A DNA stretch of 64,000 nucleotides from an uncultured Porphyromonadaceae bacterium (GCA_947567425.1 CANOLV010000004.1:84529-148528); one strand, 5' to 3'. Numbered from the stretch's first letter, positions 18,249-28,259 are shown. Translations and numbers: made by a program. The notes: generated by a model not told the origin, from the sequence alone.

Positions 18249-18295
18249 CAAATTTAGCGAAAATTTTAGAGATAACGCAGAAATAGCTATATTTG
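18249..18295. promoter_or_regulatory. Divergent promoter pair
   Basis: Minus-strand -7 box TAAATTTG at 18249-18256 faces the HU genes. Plus-strand -7 box TATATTTG at 18288-18295 faces the membrane-protein gene at 18323. Both match TAnnTTTG; -33 boxes are weak. Confidence 0.55.
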
Positions 18296-18322
18296 CGGAT
18301 ATGACATAAAAACATATTGTAG

Positions 18323-18694
18323 ATGAAGAAATTATATATTGTCTGCTCGCTCGTGGCGATATTGCTTTGTGCTTTATCAATGTATTTCGGCTGGGATGAA
18401 GGACGGATGGCGCGTTCGGTAGGAGCCTCGTTTATGATTCTGGTTATACAGTGGACGTTTTTTAAAGCGGGTTTCAATAAGCTGCGATCGGTAGGTGTCG
18501 GCATGAATTTGAGTGTTGACCGCAGGATGCGGCTTGTAAGTATAGTGTTGGCTTTAGCCATAGTGATGCTCGGTATCGTCGGGCTGATGGATTATCTTGA
18601 TACTGGAAGGATATCCCAGTTCTTCACGATAGGGGCTATGATTGTCATGGCAGTTGAGGCAATGGTGTCGAGCCGATTGCTGCGTCAGGCCTGA
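18323..18694 (+). CDS. Four-helix small membrane protein, unknown
   Basis: The 123-residue protein has hydrophobic helices at about 4-24, 35-52, 72-92 and 96-116. Basic loops are short and there are no recognisable catalytic residues. I do not recognise a family. Its start is 28 bp after a good -7 box (TATATTTG), and a strong hairpin follows at 18715-18760, so it is a monocistronic unit divergent from the HU genes. Confidence 0.7.
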   Translation: MKKLYIVCSLVAILLCALSMYFGWDEGRMARSVGASFMILVIQWTFFKAGFNKLRSVGVGMNLSVDRRMRLVSIVLALAIVMLGIVGLMDYLDTGRISQFFTIGAMIVMAVEAMVSSRLLRQA

Positions 18695-18714
18695 CCAGTC
18701 TGTATTATAAAACA

Positions 18715-18760
18715 TCAGTCCCGGGCTGAGAGGGTGAAATTTCTCATGGCCCGGGACTGA
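18715..18760. terminator. Bidirectional terminator
   Basis: TCAGTCCCGGGC and its complement form a perfect 12-bp stem, with additional TGAGA/TCTCA pairing in the 22-nt loop. It lies between convergent genes. Confidence 0.8.
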
Positions 18761-18788
18761 ATCATTTAATAATTCCTTCAGAATAGGC

Positions 18789-19814
18789 TTACTTCGCTTC
18801 GGAAGTAATGTATGTCAATTCAAATTTAGCGGAATAGTAGTCATCGTCTTCGTCTTCGTCGTCATCGTCTTCGTCTTCGTCAAGCATTGATTCAGTGACG
18901 TTCAACTTGTTGCCGTCGAATGATACGGTAGCGAATCCGCCCATGCCGTCGTTGTCGATATCGGTATAGTCCCATGAGTAACGGATAAGTCCCTTGCTTT
19001 CGTTTGCCCAGGTCCATGTCGATATGGCGAGCAGATCATTTGTGTATGTCACCATATAGGTTCCGGATTTGGAGAATACGATCTGGTTGGCGCTTTTCAG
19101 TACATCGGCAAGCATGTTCAGCTCGGCCTCTTCTTCGGGTCCCCATTCTGTTTCGTCGTCATATTGCATCAGCGTCTTGGCCAGATCGGAAAGAAGCTTC
19201 TTAACGTCGTTTTTAGGCGCGGTCTTGTTGAAGATGGTTTTCTTTCCGACTTGTATGAATATGCGGTAGCTGTCGATGTTCCACGAGCGGCAGATGGCCT
19301 GGGTCATTGCGCTGTTCCCTATTTCGGCCCCTTTTGTGGCGTTGATGTCAATGGTCTCGCCGTCGGTTGTCGTGATGTTCAGCTTGTAAGAGCCGCCTTC
19401 TGTAGTGATGGTTATCTTGCCGAATCCATCAAGGATGTATGCACCGTTGGCATCGATGGTGTATTTGCCGGTTATTATTCCGTTGAAGCTGTCTGAACGC
19501 GACATGTCGCCAATGCCTTTGAGCATGGATGTGCTTTTGATGCGTGATGATTTGCGCGGAGCTGAATTCCATCCGGATGATGCATAAGCGGTGTTGATAA
19601 TGTAGTTTCCGGCAGAAGTGAACTCGATTGATTGAATTTCTGCATCCTGGTCGGAATTCAGGTATTTGGCGCTTTCGGCCTCATATTTGGGAGTTCCCAA
19701 TTCCGGCGCATTGGTGGTCGGATCGTCATTGTCGTTGTCGCAGGAGGCAAAGCTGAATCCCAGCAGGGCTGAACAAAGCATGGCGCTGATATAACGCCTA
19801 AATTTAAAATTCAT
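18789..19814 (-). CDS. Secreted lipoprotein with acidic run, unknown
   Basis: The 341-residue protein has a lipoprotein signal (lipobox FASC, Cys at about 25, then DNDNDD which is typical of surface or outer-membrane lipoproteins in this phylum). The body is beta-rich with no domain I can name. Near the C-terminus there is a run of about 16 Asp/Glu residues before YYSAKFELTYI. The run is coded by near-identical GAA/GAC triplets (18842-18885) and may bind divalent cations or vary in length. A -7 box TACCTTTG on the minus strand at 19883-19890 gives a leader of about 60 nt. No partner genes lie near it. Confidence 0.75.
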   Translation of the reverse strand: MNFKFRRYISAMLCSALLGFSFASCDNDNDDPTTNAPELGTPKYEAESAKYLNSDQDAEIQSIEFTSAGNYIINTAYASSGWNSAPRKSSRIKSTSMLKGIGDMSRSDSFNGIITGKYTIDANGAYILDGFGKITITTEGGSYKLNITTTDGETIDINATKGAEIGNSAMTQAICRSWNIDSYRIFIQVGKKTIFNKTAPKNDVKKLLSDLAKTLMQYDDETEWGPEEEAELNMLADVLKSANQIVFSKSGTYMVTYTNDLLAISTWTWANESKGLIRYSWDYTDIDNDGMGGFATVSFDGNKLNVTESMLDEDEDDDDEDEDDDYYSAKFELTYITSEAK

Positions 19815-20017
19815 AAATGATTTGGTTTTGATTAATAGATAAATGATTGTTCTGTACTTGTTTTAGTTGATAGATATCGGCGCAAAGGTATATAATTTTT
19901 GCTTATTCCGGAAATAAGAAATTGAAAATATTGTGGCCAAGAGTTAATTCATACTGTTAAAAGTCAGATATATGTCCTGTGATTGTTTTAAAGCCATTTA
20001 ATGGCATTTATAAAAAA

Positions 20018-20045
20018 GTGCCGGAATATGGCTATATCCCGACAC
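20018..20045 (-). terminator. Intrinsic terminator of the M13 peptidase gene
   Basis: On the minus strand a 12-bp stem (GTGTCGGGATAT with ATATTCCGGCAC, two G-U pairs) has a 4-nt loop and is followed directly by TTTTTTATAA. Confidence 0.88.
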
Positions 20046-20074
20046 CTGTGCTGTGGATGCTATGTCGACCGGTA

Positions 20075-22087
20075 TTACCAGATGACTACCCGGTCGGCCG
20101 GAGCAAGATACATCTTGTCGCCGTCTTTTATGCCGAAAGCCTTGAAGAATGGCTCGATGTTGCGGAGCGATCCGTTGACTCTCCATTTTCCGAGCGAGTG
20201 CGGGTCAGTCTTGGTGCGGAGCAGGATCTCTTCGTCGCGGATGTTTCCGGCCCATACATTAGCGTAGGCGAGATAGAACCGCTGGTCGGGGGTGAATCCG
20301 TCGATAGTCTCACCCTCGGATCCTTTTAATGAATTGTGGTAGGCCGTGTATGCGACGCGCAGACCTCCTTGGTCGGCGATATTTTCACCTAAAGTGAATC
20401 GTCCGTTGGCGTGTGTGTCGCCGAGCACTATTATTTTGTCGAACTGGTCTGCCAGTCTGTCGGTCAGTTTTGTAAAGGCTTCTTTGTCCGAGTCGGTCCA
20501 CCAGTTGGCGAAGTTGCCGTCTTTATCGAACTGGCTTCCCTGGTCGTCGAATCCGTGGGTCATCTCATGTCCTATCACCACGCCGATGGCACCGTAATTT
20601 GCCGCGGGATCAGCGTCAGGATCGAAGTATGGTGCCTGCAGGATGCCTGCGGGGAAACATATTTCGTTAGTAGTGGGATTATAGTACGCATTGACGGTCT
20701 GAGGCGACATATACCAGCGTGAGCGGTCGACGGGCTGTCCCCAGTCGGCCAGATTGTAGTCGATCTCATGCTTCAGGGCCCCCTTGATATTGTCCCAGTA
20801 TGAGCGGCGGGGATCGATGGTCAGTTTGGAGTAGTCGCGCCATTTGTCGGGAAATCCGATTTTTACTGTAAAAGTCTCCAGCTTTTCTTTTGCACGGGCT
20901 TTTGTCGTATCGCTCATCCACGTCAGATTCTCAATATGGCTTAGCAGTGCGGTTCGCAGGTTTCCTACGAGTTCGAGCATCTTGTCCTTTGCCGACTGCG
21001 GGAAATATTTCTGTACGTACAGTTCGCCCACCGCTTCGCCGAGCAGAGCGTTAGGCACGGCCAATGCTCTTTTCCACCGAGGCATAGGCTGTTCGACTCC
21101 GGAAATGACTTTTGAAAGTTCAAATTTGGCATTCACAAAGTCGTCGCTCAGATAGTCGGCCGCCGTAGAGATGTAGCCGGCCGTAAAATAATCATGCAGA
21201 GCTTGTTCCGACGATTCGGCCATGATTTTGTCGACCATGGCGAGTGATTTCGGCTGGCCGATTATCACGGTGTCGATGTCGGTGATGCCCTGTAGGGCGA
21301 AATAGCGTTTAAGATTCACATTAGGAAAGTCTGAGGCCAGTTGGTCGAGGCTCATCGGATTGTATGTGGCGGCAGGATTGCGCAGTTCTTCGCGGGTCAT
21401 GGCCGCCTGTGCGAGGCGTGTCTCTATCTCCATCACATTGTCGGCGAGCCTGTCCTGTGCCTGTTGGCTGTAGCCGACCAAAGATGCGAGAGTCTTCAGA
21501 TATATCCGGTATGCCTCCCTGATCTTGCGGGCATCGTCGGAGTCCTCAAGATAGTAGTCGCGGTCGCCGAGTCCAATACCTCCCTGGCTCCAGTACATGG
21601 CGTTGGCGTCGGAGTTCATCATGTCGGCTTCGACTCCTGTGGCAAAAAAGGCATTAATGCCTATCATTTTTGCCATGAGGTCGATAAGGCCTGACTTTGG
21701 AGTCTGGTTTATGGCCACAACGTCGCCCATGATGGGCTGTGCGCCGTCGATGTTCAGTTTGATGCTGTCAAGCCCCATGGCGTAAAGGTCGCCTATTTTT
21801 CTGGCGATTGATCCCGGCTCGGCATTTTTGCTGTCGAGACCTGTTATCAAGTCGCGGAGTTGGGTCCGGTTATTGTCGCGTAGTTCGTCGAATGTCCCGA
21901 ATCTTGCAAATTCCGGTTTTAGCGGATTGGCTTTCATCCATCCGCCGCAGGCATATTGATAGAAGTCGTCCTGCGGAGCTGTCGACAGGTCGAGATTGTT
22001 TCTGTCTACTCCTTTTTTTATTTCTGCGTCCATTGTTATCGATGTGGTTAATACGATAGAAAGAGCCGCTATACCGATCTTTCTCAT
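20075..22087 (-). CDS. pepO: M13 family zinc metallopeptidase (neprilysin/PepO type)
   Basis: The 670-residue exported peptidase cleaves oligopeptides in the periplasm or at the cell surface. It has a signal peptide (about 1-21), the M13 N-terminal domain (DDFYQYACGGWMKANPL) and the C-terminal catalytic domain. The zinc motif is VVIGHEMTHGFDDQG (HExxH at about residue 506), with the third ligand in GENIADQGG. The NAYYNPTTNEICFPAGILQ substrate motif is present. The C-terminus ends RVVIW, the M13 ending in which Cys is replaced by Val. Length is normal. It is monocistronic with a strong terminator. Confidence 0.95.
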   Translation of the reverse strand: MRKIGIAALSIVLTTSITMDAEIKKGVDRNNLDLSTAPQDDFYQYACGGWMKANPLKPEFARFGTFDELRDNNRTQLRDLITGLDSKNAEPGSIARKIGDLYAMGLDSIKLNIDGAQPIMGDVVAINQTPKSGLIDLMAKMIGINAFFATGVEADMMNSDANAMYWSQGGIGLGDRDYYLEDSDDARKIREAYRIYLKTLASLVGYSQQAQDRLADNVMEIETRLAQAAMTREELRNPAATYNPMSLDQLASDFPNVNLKRYFALQGITDIDTVIIGQPKSLAMVDKIMAESSEQALHDYFTAGYISTAADYLSDDFVNAKFELSKVISGVEQPMPRWKRALAVPNALLGEAVGELYVQKYFPQSAKDKMLELVGNLRTALLSHIENLTWMSDTTKARAKEKLETFTVKIGFPDKWRDYSKLTIDPRRSYWDNIKGALKHEIDYNLADWGQPVDRSRWYMSPQTVNAYYNPTTNEICFPAGILQAPYFDPDADPAANYGAIGVVIGHEMTHGFDDQGSQFDKDGNFANWWTDSDKEAFTKLTDRLADQFDKIIVLGDTHANGRFTLGENIADQGGLRVAYTAYHNSLKGSEGETIDGFTPDQRFYLAYANVWAGNIRDEEILLRTKTDPHSLGKWRVNGSLRNIEPFFKAFGIKDGDKMYLAPADRVVIW

Positions 22088-22142
22088 GTGTTAAGTTAAT
22101 ATTGTTAATGATATTTAAGGCGAAATGTTCGTTTCGCCGACA

Positions 22143-24128
22143 TTAATTTGCAAGTTGCTCTTTAAGGGATTCGAGTTCCATCGTGCTCAGCTCCCACTGG
22201 CTCATGGCGTTGTCGAGTTTCTTATGAAGCGAGGCGTGCAGCTCGAATATATCGCCGTCGACATTCCCGTCGGCGATTTTTGATTCGACTTCTGCCACCC
22301 GGCTCTCTAACTCCGCTATCTCGGCTTCTGCGTCGGCCACTTTCTTTTCGGCGCGTTTCAGCATCTTGGCCCGTTCGCGCTGTTCTGCGTAAGTCAAGCG
22401 TCCGGCCGAAGGTTGGGTTTGAGCCGACGGCTTCTGTACGTCGGCCTTTTTTGTGTCAGACGTCGAGGCTGACGGGGACTTTGCTTGAGGTTGGTTTTTA
22501 TAGCCAAGTTCATTGAGCGATGCGAGGCGTTTCTTCTCCAGAAACTCATATATGCCTCCTAAGCACTCCTTGACCTTCCCATCGCCGAATTCATATACTT
22601 TCTCGACGAGTCCGTCGAGGAATTCCCTGTCGTGGCTTACGAGAATCACGGTCCCGTTGAATTCCTTGATGGCTTGTTTAAGGATGTCTTTGGTGGCCAT
22701 GTCGAGGTGGTTGGTCGGCTCGTCGAGTATCAGCAGGTTGACGGGTTCGAGCAGTAGTTTTATCATGGCCAGACGGGTCTTTTCGCCTCCCGACAGCACT
22801 TTGACCTTTTTGTCGGAAGCTTCGCCTCCGAACATGAACGCTCCAAGTATGTCGCGTATCTTTGTGCGTATGTCGCCGACTGCCACGCGGTCTATTGTGT
22901 CAAACACTGTCAGGGTCTCGTCGAGCATCTGAGCCTGGTTCTGCGCGAAGTATCCGATCTTGATATTGTGGCCTATCTTCAGATTCCCGGTAAAAGGGAT
23001 TTCGCCCATTATGCATTTCACGAGAGTGGATTTGCCTTCGCCGTTTTTCCCGACGAAAGCCACCTTCTCTCCGCGTTTTATAGTGAATGTGGCGTGATCA
23101 AATACCTGATGCTCTCCGTATGCCTTGCCTACGTTGTCGGCTATGACTGGATAGTCGCCGGATCTCGGGGCCGGCGGGAAACGCAGGTTAAGGTGCGACG
23201 TGTCGACCTCGTCGACTTCGATGCGTTCGATTTTCGCAAGCTGCTTTATACGGCTCTGGACCTGTACGGACTTGGTGGCCTTATAGCGGAACCGCTCGAT
23301 GAAGTCCTCCGTGTCCTGGATCTGCTTCTGTTGGTTTATGTAGGCGCGTCGTTGCTGTTCGAGGCGTTCCTGACGCAGCGCCACGTATTTGGAATAGTTT
23401 ACGGAATAGTCGTAAATCTTGCCTAACGAGATCTCTATGGTGCGGTTTGTCACATTGTCGATGAATGCCCTGTCGTGGCTCACGAGCACTACTGCATTGG
23501 CCTTGGTCATAAGGAAGTTCTCCAGCCACTGTATGGATTCGATGTCGAGGTGGTTGGTCGGCTCGTCGAGAAGCAGTACGTCGGGGTGTGTCAGAAGCAG
23601 TTTGGCAAGCTCTATGCGCATGCGCCAGCCGCCGCTGAACTCCGCTGTCGGCCTGTCAAAGTCGGAGCGTTTGAACCCGAGTCCGGCGAGGGTCTTCTCG
23701 ATCTCTGCCTCCGCGTTTTCGCTCTCTTCCATGGCTATACGTTCGGTCAGTGCCGTGATCCGGTCGATGAGCTTCTGATAGTCGGCTGATTCATAGTCGG
23801 TCCGCGACGAAAGCTCCGCGTTCAGGCGGTCAAATTCTTCGTGTAGCGATTTTATGTGGGAGAAAGCCGTGCGCACTTCTTCAATGACCGAATTGGAGTC
23901 GGTTATGGTCATGTGCTGAGGCAGATAGCCTATAGTGATGCCTTGCGGCACGGCCACTTGTCCCGACGTAGGACGCTGGATGCCGGCTATGATTTTGAGC
24001 ATGGTCGACTTGCCTGCTCCGTTTTTGCCGACCAGTGCTATCTTGTCTTTCTTGTTTATGACATAATTGATGCTGTCAAACAGGCTTTTTGCACTGAATT
24101 CTACTGAAAGATTCTGTATGGAGATCAT
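22143..24128 (-). CDS. ABC-F family ATPase, Uup/YdiF-like
   Basis: The 661-residue soluble protein carries two ABC ATPase domains and no membrane part. Walker A motifs are GKNGAGKST and GKNGEGKST, signature motifs are FSGGWRMR and LSGGEKTR, and both Walker B motifs read LDEPTNHLD. The linker between domains (EQQRRAYINQQKQIQDTEDFIERF, about 245-268) is the ABC-F P-site tRNA-interaction motif region. The C-terminus from about 590 is a coiled coil, as in Uup/YdiF. ABC-F proteins act on ribosomes to relieve stalling or give antibiotic resistance. No resistance phenotype can be read here. Confidence 0.93.
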   Translation of the reverse strand: MISIQNLSVEFSAKSLFDSINYVINKKDKIALVGKNGAGKSTMLKIIAGIQRPTSGQVAVPQGITIGYLPQHMTITDSNSVIEEVRTAFSHIKSLHEEFDRLNAELSSRTDYESADYQKLIDRITALTERIAMEESENAEAEIEKTLAGLGFKRSDFDRPTAEFSGGWRMRIELAKLLLTHPDVLLLDEPTNHLDIESIQWLENFLMTKANAVVLVSHDRAFIDNVTNRTIEISLGKIYDYSVNYSKYVALRQERLEQQRRAYINQQKQIQDTEDFIERFRYKATKSVQVQSRIKQLAKIERIEVDEVDTSHLNLRFPPAPRSGDYPVIADNVGKAYGEHQVFDHATFTIKRGEKVAFVGKNGEGKSTLVKCIMGEIPFTGNLKIGHNIKIGYFAQNQAQMLDETLTVFDTIDRVAVGDIRTKIRDILGAFMFGGEASDKKVKVLSGGEKTRLAMIKLLLEPVNLLILDEPTNHLDMATKDILKQAIKEFNGTVILVSHDREFLDGLVEKVYEFGDGKVKECLGGIYEFLEKKRLASLNELGYKNQPQAKSPSASTSDTKKADVQKPSAQTQPSAGRLTYAEQRERAKMLKRAEKKVADAEAEIAELESRVAEVESKIADGNVDGDIFELHASLHKKLDNAMSQWELSTMELESLKEQLAN

Positions 24129-24184
24129 TTATTTCGTTTAGTGGTGGCTGTCACAGGTTGTGCCGGAAGCTTTGATGCACCCCT

Positions 24185-25261
24185 TTATTTCGTGCCGAGT
24201 TCGCGTATGGCTCCTGTGACCGGATTGAATATGAGATATGCGGGAGCTTTTTTGTCGCTGAATATCTTCGGGTCGAGTCCGAAAACTATGCCGTACTGGG
24301 CCGCGTCGACTGAACCTTCCCATACGGTGTTTCCACGGAAAGAGATTTTAACCGAGGCTGTTCCCGGGATGCAGTAGGCCACGCCTCCTTCCGGAAATTT
24401 TTTTGTCTCACCCTTTTCGTTGACCGGAAGTTTGCCGCGGTCGGTGACGTTGACGGAGATGGTGATAGGATCGCCCGAAAGATCGTCGGCGTCAACGATT
24501 CCGTCGATTGCCGATACACGTGCGAGAACGCTTTTCGACGACTCTTCGGCAGGCACGAATGTCATGGTGCTTACGGTGGTCTCGGTCTGGGTTGTGCCGA
24601 CAAACATTGCAGTCAGGGCCGCTTCTTGCGCGGCTATTTCGTCGACGATTATCTGCATGGCTTTACCGTCAGGGGGCATCTGGTCGGCCTGTCCGGTGAC
24701 GAGGTCTGTCCTGCTCTGGCGAAGGTCGTAGATCTTTTGGGCGGCGAGTTCGGCGCGTTTTGCCGACGACTGGCTCTGCAGCATCTCCTCGCTGACGGCA
24801 TGACGGGCTGCGGCGGTCTCCAAAGGAGTGGGGGCCGCTTTGACCGGTTCCGGCAATACCGGTCTCTCCGGGATGGTGACATCTTCAGTGTTTATCGCCA
24901 AAGGCATTCCGTTTTCGTCGACTACGATGAACGGTGTCTGTCCGGCGCGGAACTGCATCAGATACTGTTCGGCGTTGTTGGCGCGGCCTCTGGCATTGAC
25001 TGTCACCGACTTTATGTCCCATGATTCAGAAGGCTCCGAGATCGGGGTGTCGGAGTTGAGATATTTTTTAGCGTATTTATAGAATTCGCCTGGCTGGTTT
25101 ACGGTGTGCACGGCCTCGACTGTTATGTCGAGCACGGTGGTAGGTAATGTATACACCAGGCCATAATCATTTGCTTTTGAAGCTGAAAGCTTGGTGGTGG
25201 TCTGAGCCGGAGCCGCTAATGTGGCGGCGAGGCAGATTAGGGTCGTTAGCTTCGTTTTCAT
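24185..25261 (-). CDS. DUF4831 family exported protein
   Basis: The 358-residue protein has a signal peptide (1-19) and matches the Bacteroidetes DUF4831 family: GLVYTLPTTVLDITVEAVHTVNQPGEFYKYAKKYL at the start (read as YTLPTTVLDITVEA then PGEFYKYAKKYL), and a central helical part with SAKRAELAAQKIYDLRQSRTDL. The C-terminal half is beta-rich and ends PVTGAIRELGTK. Function is unknown. It lies between the ABC-F gene and the NAD(P)HX repair gene, all leftward, with gaps of 56 and 57 bp, so co-transcription is likely. Confidence 0.85.
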   Translation of the reverse strand: MKTKLTTLICLAATLAAPAQTTTKLSASKANDYGLVYTLPTTVLDITVEAVHTVNQPGEFYKYAKKYLNSDTPISEPSESWDIKSVTVNARGRANNAEQYLMQFRAGQTPFIVVDENGMPLAINTEDVTIPERPVLPEPVKAAPTPLETAAARHAVSEEMLQSQSSAKRAELAAQKIYDLRQSRTDLVTGQADQMPPDGKAMQIIVDEIAAQEAALTAMFVGTTQTETTVSTMTFVPAEESSKSVLARVSAIDGIVDADDLSGDPITISVNVTDRGKLPVNEKGETKKFPEGGVAYCIPGTASVKISFRGNTVWEGSVDAAQYGIVFGLDPKIFSDKKAPAYLIFNPVTGAIRELGTK

Positions 25262-25318
25262 GTTGAGAAGATGCTGAAGTTATTCTGTGTTGATTTATTT
25301 TGCTTATGTTTAGAGTTG

Positions 25319-26830
25319 TCACGACATTATGTCGCGGATGGCCTTTCCTGTACATTCGGCTATGTCGGTGGCCATCACCCCGTATTCGCCGTGAAGTTCT
25401 TGTGCCAGACAACCTGCGCGACCATGTATGAATGCTCCTAACGCGGCCGCCACATCGGGCATGAAGCCCTGTCCGGCCAGCGAAGCGATGATGCCTGTCA
25501 GCACGTCGCCGCTTCCCGGAGTGGCAAGTGCCGGTGTACCGTTGTCGATGAAGTATATTTTGCCGTCAGGGCGCACGACGCATGTGTAGTGGCCTTTCAG
25601 AAGTATGATCAGATTGTAGTAGGTCGCCTTGTCGATGGCTGTCTTTAATCTTGCTTCGTGGGAATGGTGTTCGCCGAACAGCCGGTCGAATTCGCCTGCA
25701 TGCGGCGTCATCACCGACATGGCCGGAATATGGTCGAGAAGGGTGGGACGCTGTGCTATGCAGTTTATCGCGTCGGCATCGATGATGATGGGTTTCGTCA
25801 TGCCGTTGATGAATTTTTCCACGGCTTTCACGGTATATTCATGTGTGCCGATTCCGGAGCCGATTGCTATGGCGTTGTAGTCGTGCTTGACGTTGATGTC
25901 GGTGATTAAAAGCTCATTGTGGTCGGCTTGGAACATTGCTTCCGGCAGGGCTGTCTGAAGGCAGTTGAATCCGCACCGTGGTGCGTGGATCGACAGCTTT
26001 CCGACACCCGACCTGAGTGCTCCACGGCCGCACATCTGCGCTGCTCCCATCATGCCGTAGCGTCCGGCCACGAGCAGGACATTGCCGAGGTCGGCTTTCG
26101 ACACGAATGCATTGCGGGGCGAGAGCAGGCGTCGGGCATCCGACTGCTCAAGAAGGTAATATGGCGATCCGACAGATCTGACTTCGTCGCCGGCCATCTT
26201 TATGTCGAGCACTTTCCATTCGCCGAGAAATTCGGCATTGTCGGCTATGAAGAATGCCACGCGGGGAAATTCTACCGCGAGGGTCAGGGTGGCATGGATG
26301 ACGTTGCGGCTCAGGTTGCGGTCGTTCCATTCGGCAAACATTCCTGAAGGAATGTCGATGGACACGATCGTGGCGCGGGAATTGTTGATATAGTCCACGA
26401 GCGACTGAAATCCACCGGTAAGGGTCTCTTTCAGTCCGGAACCGAAGAGGCCGTCGATGACGAGTGCGTCGGGCGATATATATGGCGGTGTGAAGTCGCC
26501 GCTGACTTCTGTAAATGATGACGGATTCTGGGCTACGAGCAAGTCGCGGTAATGGGCACATGCCTCGCTCAGCTTATTGAATATGTTGAACAGAAGTGTC
26601 TCCACCGTGTAGCCTTCGTCGATGAGCATGCGGGCGACGGCTAAGGCGTCTGCACCGTTGTTGCCGGGTCCGGCAAACACGATGACGGTCTTGTTCGGAC
26701 GCCATCGCGACACTATTTCCCATGTGACAGCCTGGGCCGCTCTCTCTACAAGCTCTATCGAACTTACGCCGTCGTTGTCGATGACCGTACGCTCTATAGT
26801 CCTGATCTGGTCGTTAGTGAATATTTTCAT
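25319..26830 (-). CDS. nnr: Bifunctional NAD(P)HX epimerase/dehydratase
   Basis: The 503-residue enzyme repairs hydrated NADH and NADPH. Residues 1-210 are the YjeF-N epimerase (FAGPGNNGADALAVARML, DALFGSGL-type block read as VIDGLFGSGL). Residues 225-500 are the ADP-dependent dehydratase of the ribokinase-like fold (VMTPHAGEFDRLFG, ILLKGHYTCV, and ATPGSGDVLTGIIASLAGQG). This is the standard bacterial fusion. A -7 box TAAATTTG lies at 26882-26889 on the minus strand, about 52 bp upstream. Confidence 0.95.
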   Translation of the reverse strand: MKIFTNDQIRTIERTVIDNDGVSSIELVERAAQAVTWEIVSRWRPNKTVIVFAGPGNNGADALAVARMLIDEGYTVETLLFNIFNKLSEACAHYRDLLVAQNPSSFTEVSGDFTPPYISPDALVIDGLFGSGLKETLTGGFQSLVDYINNSRATIVSIDIPSGMFAEWNDRNLSRNVIHATLTLAVEFPRVAFFIADNAEFLGEWKVLDIKMAGDEVRSVGSPYYLLEQSDARRLLSPRNAFVSKADLGNVLLVAGRYGMMGAAQMCGRGALRSGVGKLSIHAPRCGFNCLQTALPEAMFQADHNELLITDINVKHDYNAIAIGSGIGTHEYTVKAVEKFINGMTKPIIIDADAINCIAQRPTLLDHIPAMSVMTPHAGEFDRLFGEHHSHEARLKTAIDKATYYNLIILLKGHYTCVVRPDGKIYFIDNGTPALATPGSGDVLTGIIASLAGQGFMPDVAAALGAFIHGRAGCLAQELHGEYGVMATDIAECTGKAIRDIMS

Positions 26831-27050
26831 CAGGTTAAGACAATTTTAACATTCTCCGAATGCCTCGTAAAAAAGCTATGGCAAATTTACGATAAAAAGC
26901 TGGATTTTACACCGTCAGAATGAAATTTTGGCGATGATGATTCCATCCGTAGCCTAAAATAAACTCTGTCGCCATACGTTGGACGACTGTGGCGGTGCGT
27001 TTGAGATTATAAAGATGCCGCTTTTGTGACCGGCTCTGCTATCCTGGAAT

Positions 27051-28259
27051 TTAATTCCGTGAGGTCCGGGAAGTCGATTCCGTGGAGTGGTCCGGTATGT
27101 CTTTGCCGAAAAAGTGGTTGATTATGACAGCGAGTGCTCCGTCGCCGGTGACGTTGCAGGCTGTGCCGAAGCTGTCCATGGCTATATAGAGGGCTATCAT
27201 CAATGCAAGCATCTGCTCGTTGAATCCCAGGATTGTGCTCAGCAGGCCCAATGAGGCCATTATGGCTCCGCCGGGTATGCCGGGGGCGGCTATTATGGTG
27301 ATTCCGAGCATGGCTATGAAGTGGACAAACATGCCGAGACTGTACGGCTCGCCGTGCATTATAAGCAGGGCAAGGGCGCATGCCACGATCTTGAGTGTGC
27401 TGCCCGACATGTGTATGGTGGCGCACAGAGGCACTACGAACCCGGCTATGTCCTCGTTGACGCCGAGCTTGATCGTCTGCCTTAACGTGACGGGGATCGT
27501 GGCCGCCGACGACTGTGTGCCGAGGGCGGTGAAGTAGGCGGGCATCATGCCGCGCAGCATCTTGAACGGATTGCCGTGTGAGAAGCATGCCGCGATGCAG
27601 TACTGGAGCACGAGTATGAACACGTGCAGCAGGAAAATCACGGCTATGATCTTTATGAAAGTAGTCAGAATAATTCCCACTTGCCCGACGACCGTCATAT
27701 TTAGAAATATGCCGAAGATATATACCGGCAGCAACGGCAAGATGGCCACATCTATGCTCTTGGCCACGATGGTCCTGAACTCTTCAAATCCGTGGCGCAA
27801 GGAATTGCCTTTTAAAAATGCGATTCCGAGTCCGAGCATGAACGCCAGCACAAGCGAAGTCATTACCGACATGAGTGGGGGTATGTCGACCGTGAAGTAT
27901 GGCGAGATGTCGGCACCTGACTCCACGGTTGCGAGCGACTGTTCGCCGCCAATGAGCGACGGGAATGTCAGAACGCCGGTGAAGTATGATATCATACCTG
28001 CTAAAAATGTGGCGAAGTAGGCCAGGAGCGCGGTGGCTACAAGGAGCTTTCCGGCTCTTCGTCCGACGTCGGCGATGGCAGGTGTGACGAATCCTACAAT
28101 GATCATCGGAATCATAAATCCGAGAAACTGCGAAAATACGGAGTTGAATGTGGCGAAGATGCGTGTCGACCACATCGGCGACACATATCCGAATGCGATT
28201 CCTGATACTATGGCGAGGGCTATTTTCCCTAAAAGACCAATTTTAATCCTTGACTTCAT
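27051..28259 (-). CDS. Dicarboxylate/amino acid:cation symporter (DAACS family)
   Basis: The inner-membrane protein of 402 residues couples uptake of acidic amino acids or C4-dicarboxylates to Na+ or H+. It has 8 or so hydrophobic helices, the helical hairpin GTQSSAATIPVTL (serine-rich motif) and TIHMSGSTLKIV, and AAPGIPGGAIMAS near the second hairpin. The frame is open up to 28304, but the -7 box at 28302-28309 overlaps that extension, so the ATG at 28259 (start MKSRIKIGLLGKIAL) must be used. Substrate between Glu, Asp and succinate cannot be chosen from sequence. Confidence 0.92.
   Translation of the reverse strand: MKSRIKIGLLGKIALAIVSGIAFGYVSPMWSTRIFATFNSVFSQFLGFMIPMIIVGFVTPAIADVGRRAGKLLVATALLAYFATFLAGMISYFTGVLTFPSLIGGEQSLATVESGADISPYFTVDIPPLMSVMTSLVLAFMLGLGIAFLKGNSLRHGFEEFRTIVAKSIDVAILPLLPVYIFGIFLNMTVVGQVGIILTTFIKIIAVIFLLHVFILVLQYCIAACFSHGNPFKMLRGMMPAYFTALGTQSSAATIPVTLRQTIKLGVNEDIAGFVVPLCATIHMSGSTLKIVACALALLIMHGEPYSLGMFVHFIAMLGITIIAAPGIPGGAIMASLGLLSTILGFNEQMLALMIALYIAMDSFGTACNVTGDGALAVIINHFFGKDIPDHSTESTSRTSRN

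Noticed and set aside
27007-27588. 193-codon minus-strand frame rich in His and Arg
   Set aside because: Out of frame inside the symporter gene; no family features.
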